A stretch of 64,000 nt of DNA from Aeromonas allosaccharophila. GTDB taxonomy: Bacteria; Pseudomonadota; Gammaproteobacteria; Enterobacterales; Aeromonadaceae. Location: NCBI RefSeq assembly GCF_000819685.1, contig NZ_CDBR01000053.1, forward strand, positions 62,001-126,000. The letters run 5' to 3'. The stretch's first letter is position 1, and every line of letters begins with the position of its first letter. This document shows, in pieces, positions 10,378-19,426 of the stretch. Below the pieces are notes generated by a model. The model was not told the origin of the DNA, ran no database searches, and worked only from the letters and a program-made list of their open reading frames with translations. Both the position numbers and the translations under genes were made by a program.

Positions 10378-11185
10378 GCGCTTCCAGTTGGTGGACAAGG
10401 CGCAGCTTGCTCGCCGTTTCGGCGCCGCCGCCCGTCATTACGATGCTCACGCCCGCTTTCAGCAGGAGGTGGGTCAGGCGCTGCTGGAATGGATGCTGGA
10501 CAGGCCGGTTGGCACTGATCTGACGGTGAGCGGGCTGGATCTGGGCTGCGGCACCGGTTTTTTCTTGCCCCAACTGGCGAACCGTTGTCACCAGCTGGTG
10601 GGGCTGGATCTCGCCCCCGGCATGCTGGCGCAGGCCGCCTTGCGTGACAGCGGTGCTCGCCTGCTCTGCGGTGATGCGGAGCAGCTTCCTTTCGCCGATA
10701 ACGCGTTCGACTGGGTCTTCTCCAGTCTGGCGTTGCAGTGGTGCGAACGTCCGGCCCACGCCTTCGGCGAGCTGCTGCGGGTGGTCAAACCGGGCGGCCA
10801 GATCTTTTTCTCGACCCTGCTTGATGAGTCGCTCTGGCAGTTGCGAGCCGCCTGGCAGCAGCTTGATGGTCGCGCCCATGTCAATCGCTTCCTCAGCCTG
10901 CCACAATTGGAGCAGGCGCTCGCCGCCGCCGGGGTAGCCTCTCCCGAGTTGCGGTGTGTCACCTGGGATCTCGCCTATCTTGAATTGCCGCAGATGTTGC
11001 GCGATCTCAAGGGGATCGGGGCCAATCAGGTCAACGACAATCAGGGGGGCACCGCCTCGGCCGGTCTGAGCGGTCGCGCCAGATTGCAGCAGCTGGCTCA
11101 GGCGTATGAGGCGTTTCGCCAGCCCGACGGCAGGCTGGTCGCCAGTTATCGGGTGTGCCTCGGTCGTCTCAGCAAGCCTCGCTGA
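10370..11185 (+). CDS. bioC: Malonyl-ACP O-methyltransferase
   Basis: 271 residues. A class I SAM methyltransferase motif, GLDLGCGTGFFLP, is followed by GLDLAPGML, GDAEQLPFADNAFDWVFSSLALQWC and LRVVKPGGQIFFST, all typical of BioC. It methylates malonyl-ACP so that fatty acid synthesis can build the pimelate chain. The demethylating esterase BioH is not in the window. Start ATG at 10370 has GGAGG about 9 bases upstream and overlaps the bioF end. A GTP/TTG start further upstream is possible but has no support. Confidence 0.93.
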   Translation: MDERFQLVDKAQLARRFGAAARHYDAHARFQQEVGQALLEWMLDRPVGTDLTVSGLDLGCGTGFFLPQLANRCHQLVGLDLAPGMLAQAALRDSGARLLCGDAEQLPFADNAFDWVFSSLALQWCERPAHAFGELLRVVKPGGQIFFSTLLDESLWQLRAAWQQLDGRAHVNRFLSLPQLEQALAAAGVASPELRCVTWDLAYLELPQMLRDLKGIGANQVNDNQGGTASAGLSGRARLQQLAQAYEAFRQPDGRLVASYRVCLGRLSKPR

Positions 11186-11245
11186 GCGCCGGGAATCGCA
11201 GTATGTGCAGGGCAGTGTGCCACTCCCTGCCAAGGAGAGAACCGT

Positions 11246-11923
11246 ATGAAATCATTCTTTATCACCGGCACCGATACCGATGTGGGCAAGACGCTGGTGG
11301 CGCGCACCCTGCTGCGCGAATTCAGCGCACAGGGGATCAAGTGCGCAGGCTACAAGCCGATCTCGGCGGGGTGTGCCCGCACTCCGGACGGGTTGCGCAA
11401 CCTCGATGCCGTCCTGTTGCAGGAGGCAGCGAGCCTGCCGCTGCCCTACGAGGTGGTCAATCCGTTTGCCTACGAGCCGCCGATTGCGCCCCACATCGCC
11501 GCCAGCGAGGCGCGTCAGCCCATCACCCTGGAGGGGTTGAGCGATGGGCTGCGCAAGATAGAGCAGGCTGGCGCCGAGATCACGGTGGTGGAGGGGGCGG
11601 GGGGCTGGTATCTGCCGCTCGATCGCAAGCATTTGCTGTCGGACTGGGTCAAGCAGGAGAACATGGCGGTGATCATGGTGGTGGGGGCCAAGCTGGGTTG
11701 CCTCAACCATGCGCTGCTCACCTTTGCCGCCATTCGCAACGATCAGCTGCCGGTGGCGGGCTGGGTAATTAATCGGCTCCATGGTTCCATGAGTCATTAT
11801 CAGGAAAATCTGGACACCCTGAGGGGCCTGCTGCCAGCCCCCTTCCTCGGTGAAATTCCGTTTATAAACAATCCGCTTGAAGCCAATTTGCAGGGGCGTA
11901 TCGATATCTCGCCGCTACTGTGA
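11246..11923 (+). CDS. bioD: Dethiobiotin synthetase
   Basis: 225 residues. P-loop GTDTDVGKT directly after the first strand (residues 6-14), then GYKPISAGC and VEGAGGWYLPL, all typical of BioD. It closes the ureido ring of DAPA with CO2 and ATP. AAGGAGAGAACC precedes the ATG. Last gene of the bio operon, 60 bases behind bioC; no obvious terminator separates it from htpX. Confidence 0.96.
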   Translation: MKSFFITGTDTDVGKTLVARTLLREFSAQGIKCAGYKPISAGCARTPDGLRNLDAVLLQEAASLPLPYEVVNPFAYEPPIAPHIAASEARQPITLEGLSDGLRKIEQAGAEITVVEGAGGWYLPLDRKHLLSDWVKQENMAVIMVVGAKLGCLNHALLTFAAIRNDQLPVAGWVINRLHGSMSHYQENLDTLRGLLPAPFLGEIPFINNPLEANLQGRIDISPLL

Positions 11924-12036
11924 CGGCATATTCAGCGAACATTCATCGAATCTCCCTAGAATGTCGACATTAACATGATCAGGTGGGGATCCCGAGTGGT
12001 CCCCGGTCATGTCCTTTATCTTCACAAGGAGTCTAT

Positions 12037-12909
12037 ATGAAGCGAATTATGCTATTCCTGGTGACCAACCTGGCCGTCATGCTGGTGCTGGGGGTGGTAC
12101 TCAATATCCTGTTCTCGGTTCTGGGGATCAACAAGTCCAGCATTTCCGGGCTGTTGGTGTTCTGTGCCGTGTTCGGTTTTGGGGGTTCCTTTATCTCCTT
12201 GCTGATGTCCAAGTGGATGGCCAAGCGCAGCTATGGCGTCCAGGTCATCGAGCAACCCCGTAACGAGACCGAGCACTGGCTGGTGAGCACTGTGGCTCGT
12301 CAGGCCCGCGAAGCGGGTATCAAGATGCCGGAAGTGGGGATCTACGACTCGCCCGAGATGAACGCCTTTGCAACCGGTGCCCGCCGCGATGATTCGCTGG
12401 TGGCTGTCTCCTCCGGTCTGCTCTACAGCATGAGCCGTGACGAGGCGGAAGCGGTGCTGGCCCACGAAGTGAGCCACGTGGCCAACGGCGACATGGTGAC
12501 CCTGACCCTGATCCAGGGGGTGGTGAACACCTTCGTGATGTTCTTCGCCCGCATCGTGGCTGGCGTCATCAGCAACTTCTTCAGCTCCAACAACGAGGAA
12601 GAGAGCAGCAGCACCGGCGGTTTTGCCTACATGATCACCGTGTTTGTGCTGGAGATGCTGTTTGGTATTCTGGCCTCCATCATCGTCATGTGGTTCAGCC
12701 GTCAGCGCGAATTCCGTGCCGATGCCGGTGCCGCCAAGCTGGCCGGTCGTGACAAGATGATTGCCGCCCTTGAGCGCCTCTCCCGCGGTGCCGAGCCGCA
12801 GCTGGAAGGCTCCATGATGGCCTTTGGCATCAACGGCAAGCGCTCCATGAGCGAGCTGTTCATGAGCCACCCGCCCATCGAGCAGCGCATCGCCGCCCTG
12901 CGTGGTTGA
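12037..12909 (+). CDS. htpX: Membrane zinc metalloprotease HtpX
   Basis: 290 residues of the M48B family. Two N-terminal membrane segments (about 4-25 and 38-58), then the [12 protein letters not shown] zinc motif and two further hydrophobic segments around residues 155-210. The downstream [13 protein letters not shown] supplies the third zinc ligand. It degrades misfolded inner-membrane proteins together with FtsH. The ATG at 12037 has AAGGAG about 6 bases upstream. A -10-like TAGAAT sits at 11957-11962 and a GGGGA/TCCCC hairpin lies in the leader; no clear sigma-32 or Cpx site was recognised. Confidence 0.95.
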   Translation: MKRIMLFLVTNLAVMLVLGVVLNILFSVLGINKSSISGLLVFCAVFGFGGSFISLLMSKWMAKRSYGVQVIEQPRNETEHWLVSTVARQAREAGIKMPEVGIYDSPEMNAFATGARRDDSLVAVSSGLLYSMSRDEAEAVLAHEVSHVANGDMVTLTLIQGVVNTFVMFFARIVAGVISNFFSSNNEEESSSTGGFAYMITVFVLEMLFGILASIIVMWFSRQREFRADAGAAKLAGRDKMIAALERLSRGAEPQLEGSMMAFGINGKRSMSELFMSHPPIEQRIAALRG

Positions 12910-12944
12910 TAGATGCTGGATGACAGGGGATAACCCTGAATAAA

Positions 12945-12972
12945 AAAACGGCTGCCTTTGGGCAGCCGTTTT
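12945..12972. terminator. Bidirectional terminator between htpX and the chemoreceptor gene
   Basis: AAAACGGCTGCC (12945-12956) and GGCAGCCGTTTT (12961-12972) enclose TTTG. A and T tracts on either side serve both convergent genes. Confidence 0.9.
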
Positions 12973-12987
12973 GCTTTGCAGCGTTTC

Positions 12988-14700
12988 TTAAAGTTTGAAG
13001 TGCCCCATCTCCTGGCGCAGCACCCGCGACAGCTGCTTGAGCTTGGCCGCCTCTTGCGACACGTGGCGGGCGGCATCCCCCGATTGCTCGGAGAGAGAGG
13101 TGATGTTGCCGACGGTGGAGACCACCTCGTTGGCGGCGGTGGACTGCTCGCGCAGGGTGTGGCTGATCTCCCCCATCAGGCCGGTGAGGTTGGAGGCGTG
13201 ACTCTGGATACTGGCGATTGCCTCGCCGGTCTGGTTGGCCAGCGTGACCCCGCGAGAGACGTTGTTGACCGTGTTCTCCATGCTGCGGATGGAGGCATCC
13301 GCCCCGCTCTGGATCTTGCTGATCATCCCGGTGATCTGCTGGGTTGACGCCGCCGAGCGACTGGCCAGATTGCGCACCTCGTCGGCCACCACCGCAAAGC
13401 CGCGCCCTTGTTCACCCGCCCGCGCCGCCTCGATGGCGGCGTTGAGCGCCAGCAGGTTGGTCTGATCGGCAATGCCGCGGATCACCCCGATGATCTCCGA
13501 AATCTGCTGGGTATGACCGTTGAGTTCGGAGATGGTGCTGGCCGCTTCCCCTACCGTGGTGGAGATGTTCTCGATGCTGCCGAGGGTCTCCTTGATAACG
13601 CCGGATCCCTCCTCCAGGGTATTGGCGGAGACCTTGCTCAGCTCGTCGGCATGGGTGGCATTGTCGGAGAGGTGGCTGATGCTCACCACCAGCTCCTCGA
13701 TGGCAGCGGCCATGGTCTGGGTACTGGTCTGCTGGGAGGTGGCGAACTGGGCTGTCTGTTCGGCGATCTGGGCGATGCTGTCGGCAGAGTCGGACAACTC
13801 TTCGGTGGAGTGGGAGACCTTGGCGATAATCCCTTTGAGGGTGGTCTGCATACCGCCGAGCAGGCCGATCAGGCTCTCTTTCGAGCCTTGCGGCACCTTG
13901 ATGGGGCGCGAGAAGTCTCCTTCCGCCAGCAGATGGAGATCGGTCTTGAGCTGTTCGACCGAGGTGCCCACCAGATCGAGCAGGGAGCGATAGGTGCGCC
14001 AGAGGAAGAACATCAACACCAGACCGAGGGCGATAAAGAGATAGCGCAACATATCGGTATTGGCGATGGCGCTCTCGACCGCCTCCTGGTTGCGCTGCTC
14101 CATCATCACGTAAAAGTCATCGATGGGGGACATGATGCGTCCCTTGTTCTGGTGGTAGGCCTTGTCATGCATCATGGCGATGGCCTGTTGCTGATTGGCG
14201 GCGAGATCGCCCTCGGTCTGTTGCACCAGCTTGAAGGCGGCCACTTCGGTGTTGACCAGTGCATCCGAGTTGTTTTTGGCTTCGTTTAGTTTGGCGAGCT
14301 CCCCGTCGGTAAAACCGGCATCCTTCATCAGGTCGATCAGGCCGCGGCGCTGGTTGCTATCGGGTCGTGGATTCTGACCGTTGGCGGCGACAAAGTCCCA
14401 GTAGATACGGTTGTAGCCTTCCGGCCTCGGTTGCTCGCCGTTGCGAATGGCCAGGATCCGCATGTACTGCTGCTCGTAGGCGGGATCCTTGGTGATGACG
14501 TAGGTACGACCGAGTCGGGTCAGATCATCGGAGGATTGGCGCAGCTCATCGGCCAGCAGGTAGGAGACATATTGTTGCCGATAGCTCTCTTCCAGCTGTT
14601 TCCCCGCCCAGCTGTAGGCGAAAAATACCAGTGACAGCAGGATCAGGGTAATGACGGATAGCAGCAGGTTGAGCTGAAAGGCGGGCTTGTTCTGTTCCAT
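12988..14700 (-). CDS. Methyl-accepting chemotaxis protein
   Basis: 570 residues. Membrane segment 1 (about 10-31), a periplasmic helical domain of some 180 residues, segment 2 (about 216-234), a HAMP region and a long coiled-coil signalling domain. The hairpin tip [20 protein letters not shown] followed by [19 protein letters not shown] is the universal kinase-control sequence that binds CheA and CheW. The ligand is not evident; the periplasmic part resembles a four-helix-bundle type and has no Cache signature that could be recognised. No C-terminal CheR-tethering pentapeptide is seen. Monocistronic; AAGGA precedes the ATG and a TATAAT lies about 85 bases upstream. Confidence 0.93.
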   Translation of the reverse strand: MEQNKPAFQLNLLLSVITLILLSLVFFAYSWAGKQLEESYRQQYVSYLLADELRQSSDDLTRLGRTYVITKDPAYEQQYMRILAIRNGEQPRPEGYNRIYWDFVAANGQNPRPDSNQRRGLIDLMKDAGFTDGELAKLNEAKNNSDALVNTEVAAFKLVQQTEGDLAANQQQAIAMMHDKAYHQNKGRIMSPIDDFYVMMEQRNQEAVESAIANTDMLRYLFIALGLVLMFFLWRTYRSLLDLVGTSVEQLKTDLHLLAEGDFSRPIKVPQGSKESLIGLLGGMQTTLKGIIAKVSHSTEELSDSADSIAQIAEQTAQFATSQQTSTQTMAAAIEELVVSISHLSDNATHADELSKVSANTLEEGSGVIKETLGSIENISTTVGEAASTISELNGHTQQISEIIGVIRGIADQTNLLALNAAIEAARAGEQGRGFAVVADEVRNLASRSAASTQQITGMISKIQSGADASIRSMENTVNNVSRGVTLANQTGEAIASIQSHASNLTGLMGEISHTLREQSTAANEVVSTVGNITSLSEQSGDAARHVSQEAAKLKQLSRVLRQEMGHFKL

Positions 14701-14781
14701 GGTGGAGCGTCCTTATTCTCATCAGGGAGCGTCTTGTGGCGCATTGCCAAGTCAATGGCTGGCAAGGCTTTTTGCTCTGTG

Positions 14782-14787
14782 ATTATA
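14782..14787 (-). promoter_or_regulatory. Candidate -10 box of the chemoreceptor gene
   Basis: Perfect TATAAT on the minus strand, 82 bases before the ATG. No convincing -35 or sigma-28 element accompanies it. Confidence 0.4.
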
Positions 14788-14851
14788 GGAAGGGAAAGCT
14801 TGCTCCGAGGACGATGAACGGAAATAAGCAGAAACCGGGCGGTGGCATTGG

Positions 14852-14884
14852 CAAAAAAATGACCGGGGTCAATTCCCCGGTCAT
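14852..14884 (-). terminator. Intrinsic terminator of the MOSC fusion gene
   Basis: ATGACCGGGG (14859-14868) and CCCCGGTCAT (14875-14884) form a 10-bp stem followed on the minus strand by seven T. Confidence 0.88.
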
Positions 14885-14921
14885 CTGAGTGAGAGTGAGT
14901 TAACGCGGCCCGATCACCAGA

Positions 14922-16724
14922 TCACAAGATCTCCAGATCGGTCAGCGGCACGGCGCAGCAGGTGAGGATCTTGCCCTCGGCACGTTCGGTGGCGGTGATG
15001 GCGGGGGCGTCGGGGTGATCCACCTCGCCCGAGACCAGCGTCTGCTTGCAACTGCCGCAGATGCCAGCGCGGCAGCTCCAGGGCAGCTCAACACCCTGTT
15101 TGTTGGCCTGATCCAGCACGGTACCCTGATTGTTGCCGGTGAAGGCTTGGGCGCCGATGCGCAGTTGCACCGCCTGATGGGGGCGGGCTACCGAGAGAAT
15201 GGCGCCGCCAAAACTCTCCTGGCGGATGCGTGCGGCCGGTACGCCGAGGGCGGCGACTCGGGCGGCGGCATCGGCCATAAAGCCGTGGGGGCCGCAGATA
15301 AAGACCTCTTTTGCGGCCAGCCCGTTGACCCGTCTCAGATGCTCATCATTGAGTCGCCCTTGCAGCCCCTGCCAGTGATTGTCTGGCTGGCTCAGGATAA
15401 TGGTCAGGGTCATCCCTTGCTGCGCCATGGCGTGCAGTTCGCTGGCGGCGGGAATGTCCGCTTCGCTGCGGCACAGGTGCATAAAATGAACGTCTTCCAG
15501 CTCCCCGCGCAGCGCCAGGGTGCGGGCTATCGCCAGCATGGGGGTGACGCCTGAGCCTGCGGATAGCAACAGCAGATCGCGCTCGCGGCCAAGGTGAAAC
15601 TCGCCAGCAGGATTGGCGGCCAGCAGCCGATCACCCACCTGCAACTGCTGGTGCAGCCAGTGGGAGATGCGGCCCCCCGCCACCTTCTTGACGCTGATGC
15701 TGCAGCGATCAGGCTGCTCCGGCGTGGAGCTCAGGGTATAGCGCCGCTGAACTCGCTCGTGTTTGATATCGAGACTGATGGGCAGATGCTGGCCCGGCAG
15801 GTAGTCGGGCAGGGGCTCGCCATCGGCCGCCTCGAACCAGAAGGTCTCCAGATCCCGCGCCAGCGGTTCGCGGGCCACGCAGACCAGCTCCCGCTTCTTC
15901 GGTGCGGCGTTGGGGTAGACAGGGGGGCGTGTCGTCTCCAGCACCTCGATCTCGCTGCCCGCCTCAATCCACCCTTCGTTCAGCGCCACCAGATTCTGGC
16001 CGAAGTAGACCTCGCCATCCTCGCCACGGCGGTAGCGGGTGAGGGTCGCCAGCGGCTCTTTCAGGGCGTTGAACCGATCGGTGCCCGCTTCCACCGTGGT
16101 CATGATGCAGCGGCTGCAGGGCTTGACCACCTTAAATTCCACCTCGCCGATGCGGATCCGCTTCCAGCCATCCTCCTCGAAGGGACGGGTGCCGCTTGCC
16201 ACCAGATTGGTGCGAAATTGACTCATCTGGTGCAGCGCATCGGAGCGCAGGTTGAGATCCTCAAGGGAGGCCTGGCTTATCAGCAGCAGCGGATAACCGT
16301 CGGCAAAGCTGACCCGGGTGCCGGTCTTTTCACGAAAACGATCAGAGGTTTCACCCAGCCACAGTAGTTGCACAGTTTCCCCTGCAACCCGGCTTAGCCA
16401 GCCATCGGCTTTGGGGTAGGTATGCAGGGCGGTGAAGCGGTCGCTCCAGACGCCGGTAGCTTGCGGGGTGCGGCTGAAGTCGGCCTCTTGCAGGATGAGC
16501 GGTTCAAAGCCTGGATAGCGCAGTTGCAAACCGCCTTCGATGGGGGTGGCCACGACCTGTTGCAGTTGGGGGTGGGTGCGGGCGGTGATAAAGGTGCCGT
16601 CGGGCTTGACCACCATGTAGCGGCGATCCCCGGCGAGCCCCTCTTCGGTCACCCGGGCGCGAGCCAGTGGCATGCCTGCAGTCGATTTGATGGGGTAGAG
16701 GTGAATGCTGGCTAGCCTTGGCAT
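14922..16724 (-). CDS. MOSC-domain/ferredoxin-reductase/[2Fe-2S] fusion, predicted self-contained molybdenum reductase
   Basis: 600 residues in four modules: MOSC N-terminal barrel (about 1-110), MOSC domain with KPCSRC (C203, the expected molybdenum cofactor ligand, and C206; about 120-265), a flavin/NAD(P)H reductase (RRYTLSST at 327-334, LLLSAGSGVTPML around 385-397) and a plant-type ferredoxin with C551, C556, C559 and C589. E. coli YcbX has MOSC plus ferredoxin without the reductase in the middle. Family knowledge of YcbX and mARC suggests reduction of N-hydroxylated bases and amidoximes; here electron delivery from NAD(P)H would be built in. Substrate is inferred. Monocistronic, divergent from the next binding-protein gene. 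Confidence 0.85.
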   Translation of the reverse strand: MPRLASIHLYPIKSTAGMPLARARVTEEGLAGDRRYMVVKPDGTFITARTHPQLQQVVATPIEGGLQLRYPGFEPLILQEADFSRTPQATGVWSDRFTALHTYPKADGWLSRVAGETVQLLWLGETSDRFREKTGTRVSFADGYPLLLISQASLEDLNLRSDALHQMSQFRTNLVASGTRPFEEDGWKRIRIGEVEFKVVKPCSRCIMTTVEAGTDRFNALKEPLATLTRYRRGEDGEVYFGQNLVALNEGWIEAGSEIEVLETTRPPVYPNAAPKKRELVCVAREPLARDLETFWFEAADGEPLPDYLPGQHLPISLDIKHERVQRRYTLSSTPEQPDRCSISVKKVAGGRISHWLHQQLQVGDRLLAANPAGEFHLGRERDLLLLSAGSGVTPMLAIARTLALRGELEDVHFMHLCRSEADIPAASELHAMAQQGMTLTIILSQPDNHWQGLQGRLNDEHLRRVNGLAAKEVFICGPHGFMADAAARVAALGVPAARIRQESFGGAILSVARPHQAVQLRIGAQAFTGNNQGTVLDQANKQGVELPWSCRAGICGSCKQTLVSGEVDHPDAPAITATERAEGKILTCCAVPLTDLEIL

Positions 16725-16850
16725 GTCCGGATCCTTGTGAAGTGGCTGTTTTCGTTCGGGAAGGGGGCAACATAGCGGTTCCGTGGCGATCCGGCAATCC
16801 TTTCACGGCGGCAGTCTATAGTTGGAAAAACAGTACAAGAGGGCATCGGG

Positions 16851-17603
16851 ATGAAAATGAGCTGGTTGCTGGCGGGGAGCCTTTTTTGCCACGGGCTCTG
16901 GGCGCAGGAGCTGACCCTGACCACGGGGGAGTATCCGCCCTACTGCTCCGAGACGCTGAAATATCAGGGGCTGATCCCCCATATAGTGAGCGAGGCATTC
17001 AAGAGTGAGGGGGTGAGCGTCAAGTTCCAGTTTTTGCCCTGGAAGCGGGCCTTTCGCTTGTCGGAGGAGGGGGTGGTGGATGGCACTGTCCACTGGTATG
17101 AGTCGAGCGAGCGGCGCAAAAGCCATCTCTACAGCGATCCCATCTTGAGCGAGACCTATGTCTGGTTCTATCTCAAGTCAGTTCCACTTGAATGGAATGA
17201 GTACCGGGATCTGGCAGAACGCAGGCTGGCTGCGGTCAGTGGCTATACCTACAATGCAGATTTTTTTGCAGCCATCGAACAGGTGCCACTGCAGGTGCAG
17301 TTCGTCACCCGGCTGCGCCAGAGCTTCGATCTGCTGCTCTCGGGCCGCGCCGACCTGACCCTGGAGAACATCGATGTCGGTTACTACTCCCTGCGTCAAT
17401 TCTACCCGGCCAGCACGGTCGATCTGTTCACAACCCATTCAAAACCCGTGATGAAAGTCGAAGGTCACCTGCTGATCAGCCGCAAGCGCGAGAATGCTGA
17501 CGAGCTGATCCAAACCTTCAATCGGGGGCTCGCCAAACTGAAAGCCAGCGGTCAGCTGGAGAAGATGTTACTTGAGTCACGTTCTGGTCTCTATGAACCA
17601 TAA
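16851..17603 (+). CDS. Periplasmic solute-binding protein, family 3 (orphan)
   Basis: 250 residues with a signal peptide of about 18 residues ending LWA. ELTLTTGEYPPYCSETLKYQ, GLIPHIVSEAFKSEGVSVKF and FLPWKRAF are the family 3 opening motifs, with the YPPY contact region of amino-acid receptors. No transporter genes are adjacent. It is the same length as the orphan at 2822-3574 but clearly diverged. The ATG chosen lies right before a typical charged n-region (MKMSW). Confidence 0.85.
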   Translation: MKMSWLLAGSLFCHGLWAQELTLTTGEYPPYCSETLKYQGLIPHIVSEAFKSEGVSVKFQFLPWKRAFRLSEEGVVDGTVHWYESSERRKSHLYSDPILSETYVWFYLKSVPLEWNEYRDLAERRLAAVSGYTYNADFFAAIEQVPLQVQFVTRLRQSFDLLLSGRADLTLENIDVGYYSLRQFYPASTVDLFTTHSKPVMKVEGHLLISRKRENADELIQTFNRGLAKLKASGQLEKMLLESRSGLYEP

Positions 17604-17622
17604 AGTGCAACATTTTTTGATC

Positions 17623-17638
17623 CTGATTCGCTAATCAG
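17623..17638. promoter_or_regulatory. Perfect palindrome upstream of the PFOR operon
   Basis: CTGATT-CGCT-AATCAG, 6-bp arms, lies 142 bases before the start of the GltD-like gene. It resembles a dimer operator. It is shifted by one base from an FNR consensus, so FNR binding is doubtful. Confidence 0.35.
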
Positions 17639-17779
17639 TACAAAAAAGCCGCCATTATCGACTCAGTTCCCAGTTTCTAACGCTTTCGCTTCTTCCCTCT
17701 CTGGCCACCGTCCGCTTCGGCTACACGGTATCAAGTGCTATCTGAGCGGGCCTGTTACCCAACAAGAAGAAAGCAATGT

Positions 17780-19426
17780 ATGAGCAAACAACTGGACATG
17801 ACCCCATTGCCGGATCTCTCCCTGAAAACGGGAACAGGCCCGGTGCGTACCCGGCTACCCGTTTGGCGGCCGGCCCTGCCACCCTGCAATCACGCCTGCC
17901 CGGCCGGAGAAAATATTCAGGCCTGGCTCTCTTTGGCGCAGGCCGGTCGCTTTGAGGCGGCCTGGCAGACTCTGATCGAAGAGAACCCCTTACCCGCCAT
18001 TCATGGCCGGGTCTGCTACCACCCTTGCGAGAGCGCCTGCAACCGCGGTCAGGTGGATGAATCCGTCTCCATTCACGCCATCGAGCGTTTCCTCGGCGAC
18101 GAGGCACTGGTCCATGGCTGGCTGCCTGCACCGCCTGCCCCTGCCAGTGGCAAGAAGGTGCTGGTCATTGGCGCCGGGCCCTCCGGCCTCTCCTGCGCCT
18201 GGCATCTCAACCGGCTCGGCCATCAGGTGGAGATCCGCGAAGCGGGGCCGCTCGCCGGGGGCATGCTGCGCTTTGGTATTCCTGCTTACCGCTTGCCCCG
18301 CGATGTGCTGGATCGGGAGGTGGCCCGCATCGTGGCCGCAGGTGTCACTCTCACCCTCAACCACAAGGTGGAGGATGTGCTGCGCGAGCGCGATGGGGGG
18401 GGCTTTGACGCCGTCTTTATGGCTATCGGTGCCCATCTGGCCAAGCGGGTCGATATTCCGGCCCGGGAGGTGGGCAAGATCCTTGATGCGGTGAGTTTCC
18501 TCGAGCAGGCCAGCCTGGCCGAAGAGCAGGGCTTGCCGCCCCCCAAACTGGGACGGCGGGTGGCCATCTATGGCGGCGGCAACACCGCCATGGACGCTGC
18601 CCGCACCGCCCGCCGCCTCGGTGTGGAAGAGGCGATGATCATCTACCGCCGCGACCGGGATCATATGCCCGCCCACGCCTTTGAAGCCGACGAGGCCGAA
18701 GAGGAGGGGATCAAGATCAACTGGCTGCGCAGCATTCGCCAGCTCGACAACACCAGCATCGAAGTGGAAGTGATGGCGCTGGATGCCGAGGGCAAGCCGG
18801 TGCCCACCGGCAAGTTTGAAACCCTCGAAGCGGACTCCCTGATCCTGGCGCTCGGTCAGGAGGTAGACCTCTCGGTGCTGGAGAGCATTCCCGGCGTGCG
18901 GGTCAACAAGGAAGGCGTGGTACAGGTGGCGGGCAACCTGATGACGGATGTGCCCGGTCTCTTTGCCGGTGGCGACATGGTGCCCTCCGAGCGCACCGTC
19001 ACCATCGCCACCGGCCACGGCAAGAAGGCGGCGCGCCATATGGATGCCTGGCTGCGCGGTCGCCACTACCACAAGCCGCTCTCCTACCCGCTGGTGGGGC
19101 CGGAGCAGTTGCAACTCTGGTTCCAGACCCACGCCCCAGCCAGCAGTCAGCCGGTCAAACCGGCGTGGGCGCGGGATGACTTTGGCGAGATCATCGGCGG
19201 GCTGGATGAGGTGGCCGCCCGTTACGAGGCGGCGCGCTGCTACTCCTGCGGCAACTGCTTCGAGTGCGACGGCTGCTATGGCAGTTGCCCCGAACAGGCC
19301 ATCGCCAAGTTGGGGCCGGGCAAAGGCTATCAGGTGGATGCCGAGCGCTGCACCGGCTGCGGTGCCTGTCACGACCAGTGCCCCTGTCACGCCATCGAGC
19401 TGCGCCAACCGGAGGAGTCCCAATGA
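17780..19426 (+). CDS. GltD-like NAD(P)H-dependent Fe-S flavoprotein with C-terminal 8Fe ferredoxin domain
   Basis: 548 residues. The N-terminal Fe-S domain shows CNHACPAGENIQAW and CYHPCESACNRG. A glutamate-synthase-small-subunit-like module follows, with an FAD Rossmann motif (VIGAGPSGLSCAW) and an NADPH Rossmann motif (VAIYGGGNTAMDAA, about residue 260). The C-terminus adds ferredoxin repeats, CYSCGNCFECDGCYGSCP and CTGCGACHDQCPCHAIE. It should shuttle electrons between NAD(P)H and a low-potential carrier. ATGA overlap with nifJ implies a stoichiometric partner of the pyruvate oxidoreductase, perhaps linking pyruvate oxidation to NADPH; that role is inferred. ATG at 17780 is chosen for its AAGAAG upstream. 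Confidence 0.88.
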   Translation: MSKQLDMTPLPDLSLKTGTGPVRTRLPVWRPALPPCNHACPAGENIQAWLSLAQAGRFEAAWQTLIEENPLPAIHGRVCYHPCESACNRGQVDESVSIHAIERFLGDEALVHGWLPAPPAPASGKKVLVIGAGPSGLSCAWHLNRLGHQVEIREAGPLAGGMLRFGIPAYRLPRDVLDREVARIVAAGVTLTLNHKVEDVLRERDGGGFDAVFMAIGAHLAKRVDIPAREVGKILDAVSFLEQASLAEEQGLPPPKLGRRVAIYGGGNTAMDAARTARRLGVEEAMIIYRRDRDHMPAHAFEADEAEEEGIKINWLRSIRQLDNTSIEVEVMALDAEGKPVPTGKFETLEADSLILALGQEVDLSVLESIPGVRVNKEGVVQVAGNLMTDVPGLFAGGDMVPSERTVTIATGHGKKAARHMDAWLRGRHYHKPLSYPLVGPEQLQLWFQTHAPASSQPVKPAWARDDFGEIIGGLDEVAARYEAARCYSCGNCFECDGCYGSCPEQAIAKLGPGKGYQVDAERCTGCGACHDQCPCHAIELRQPEESQ

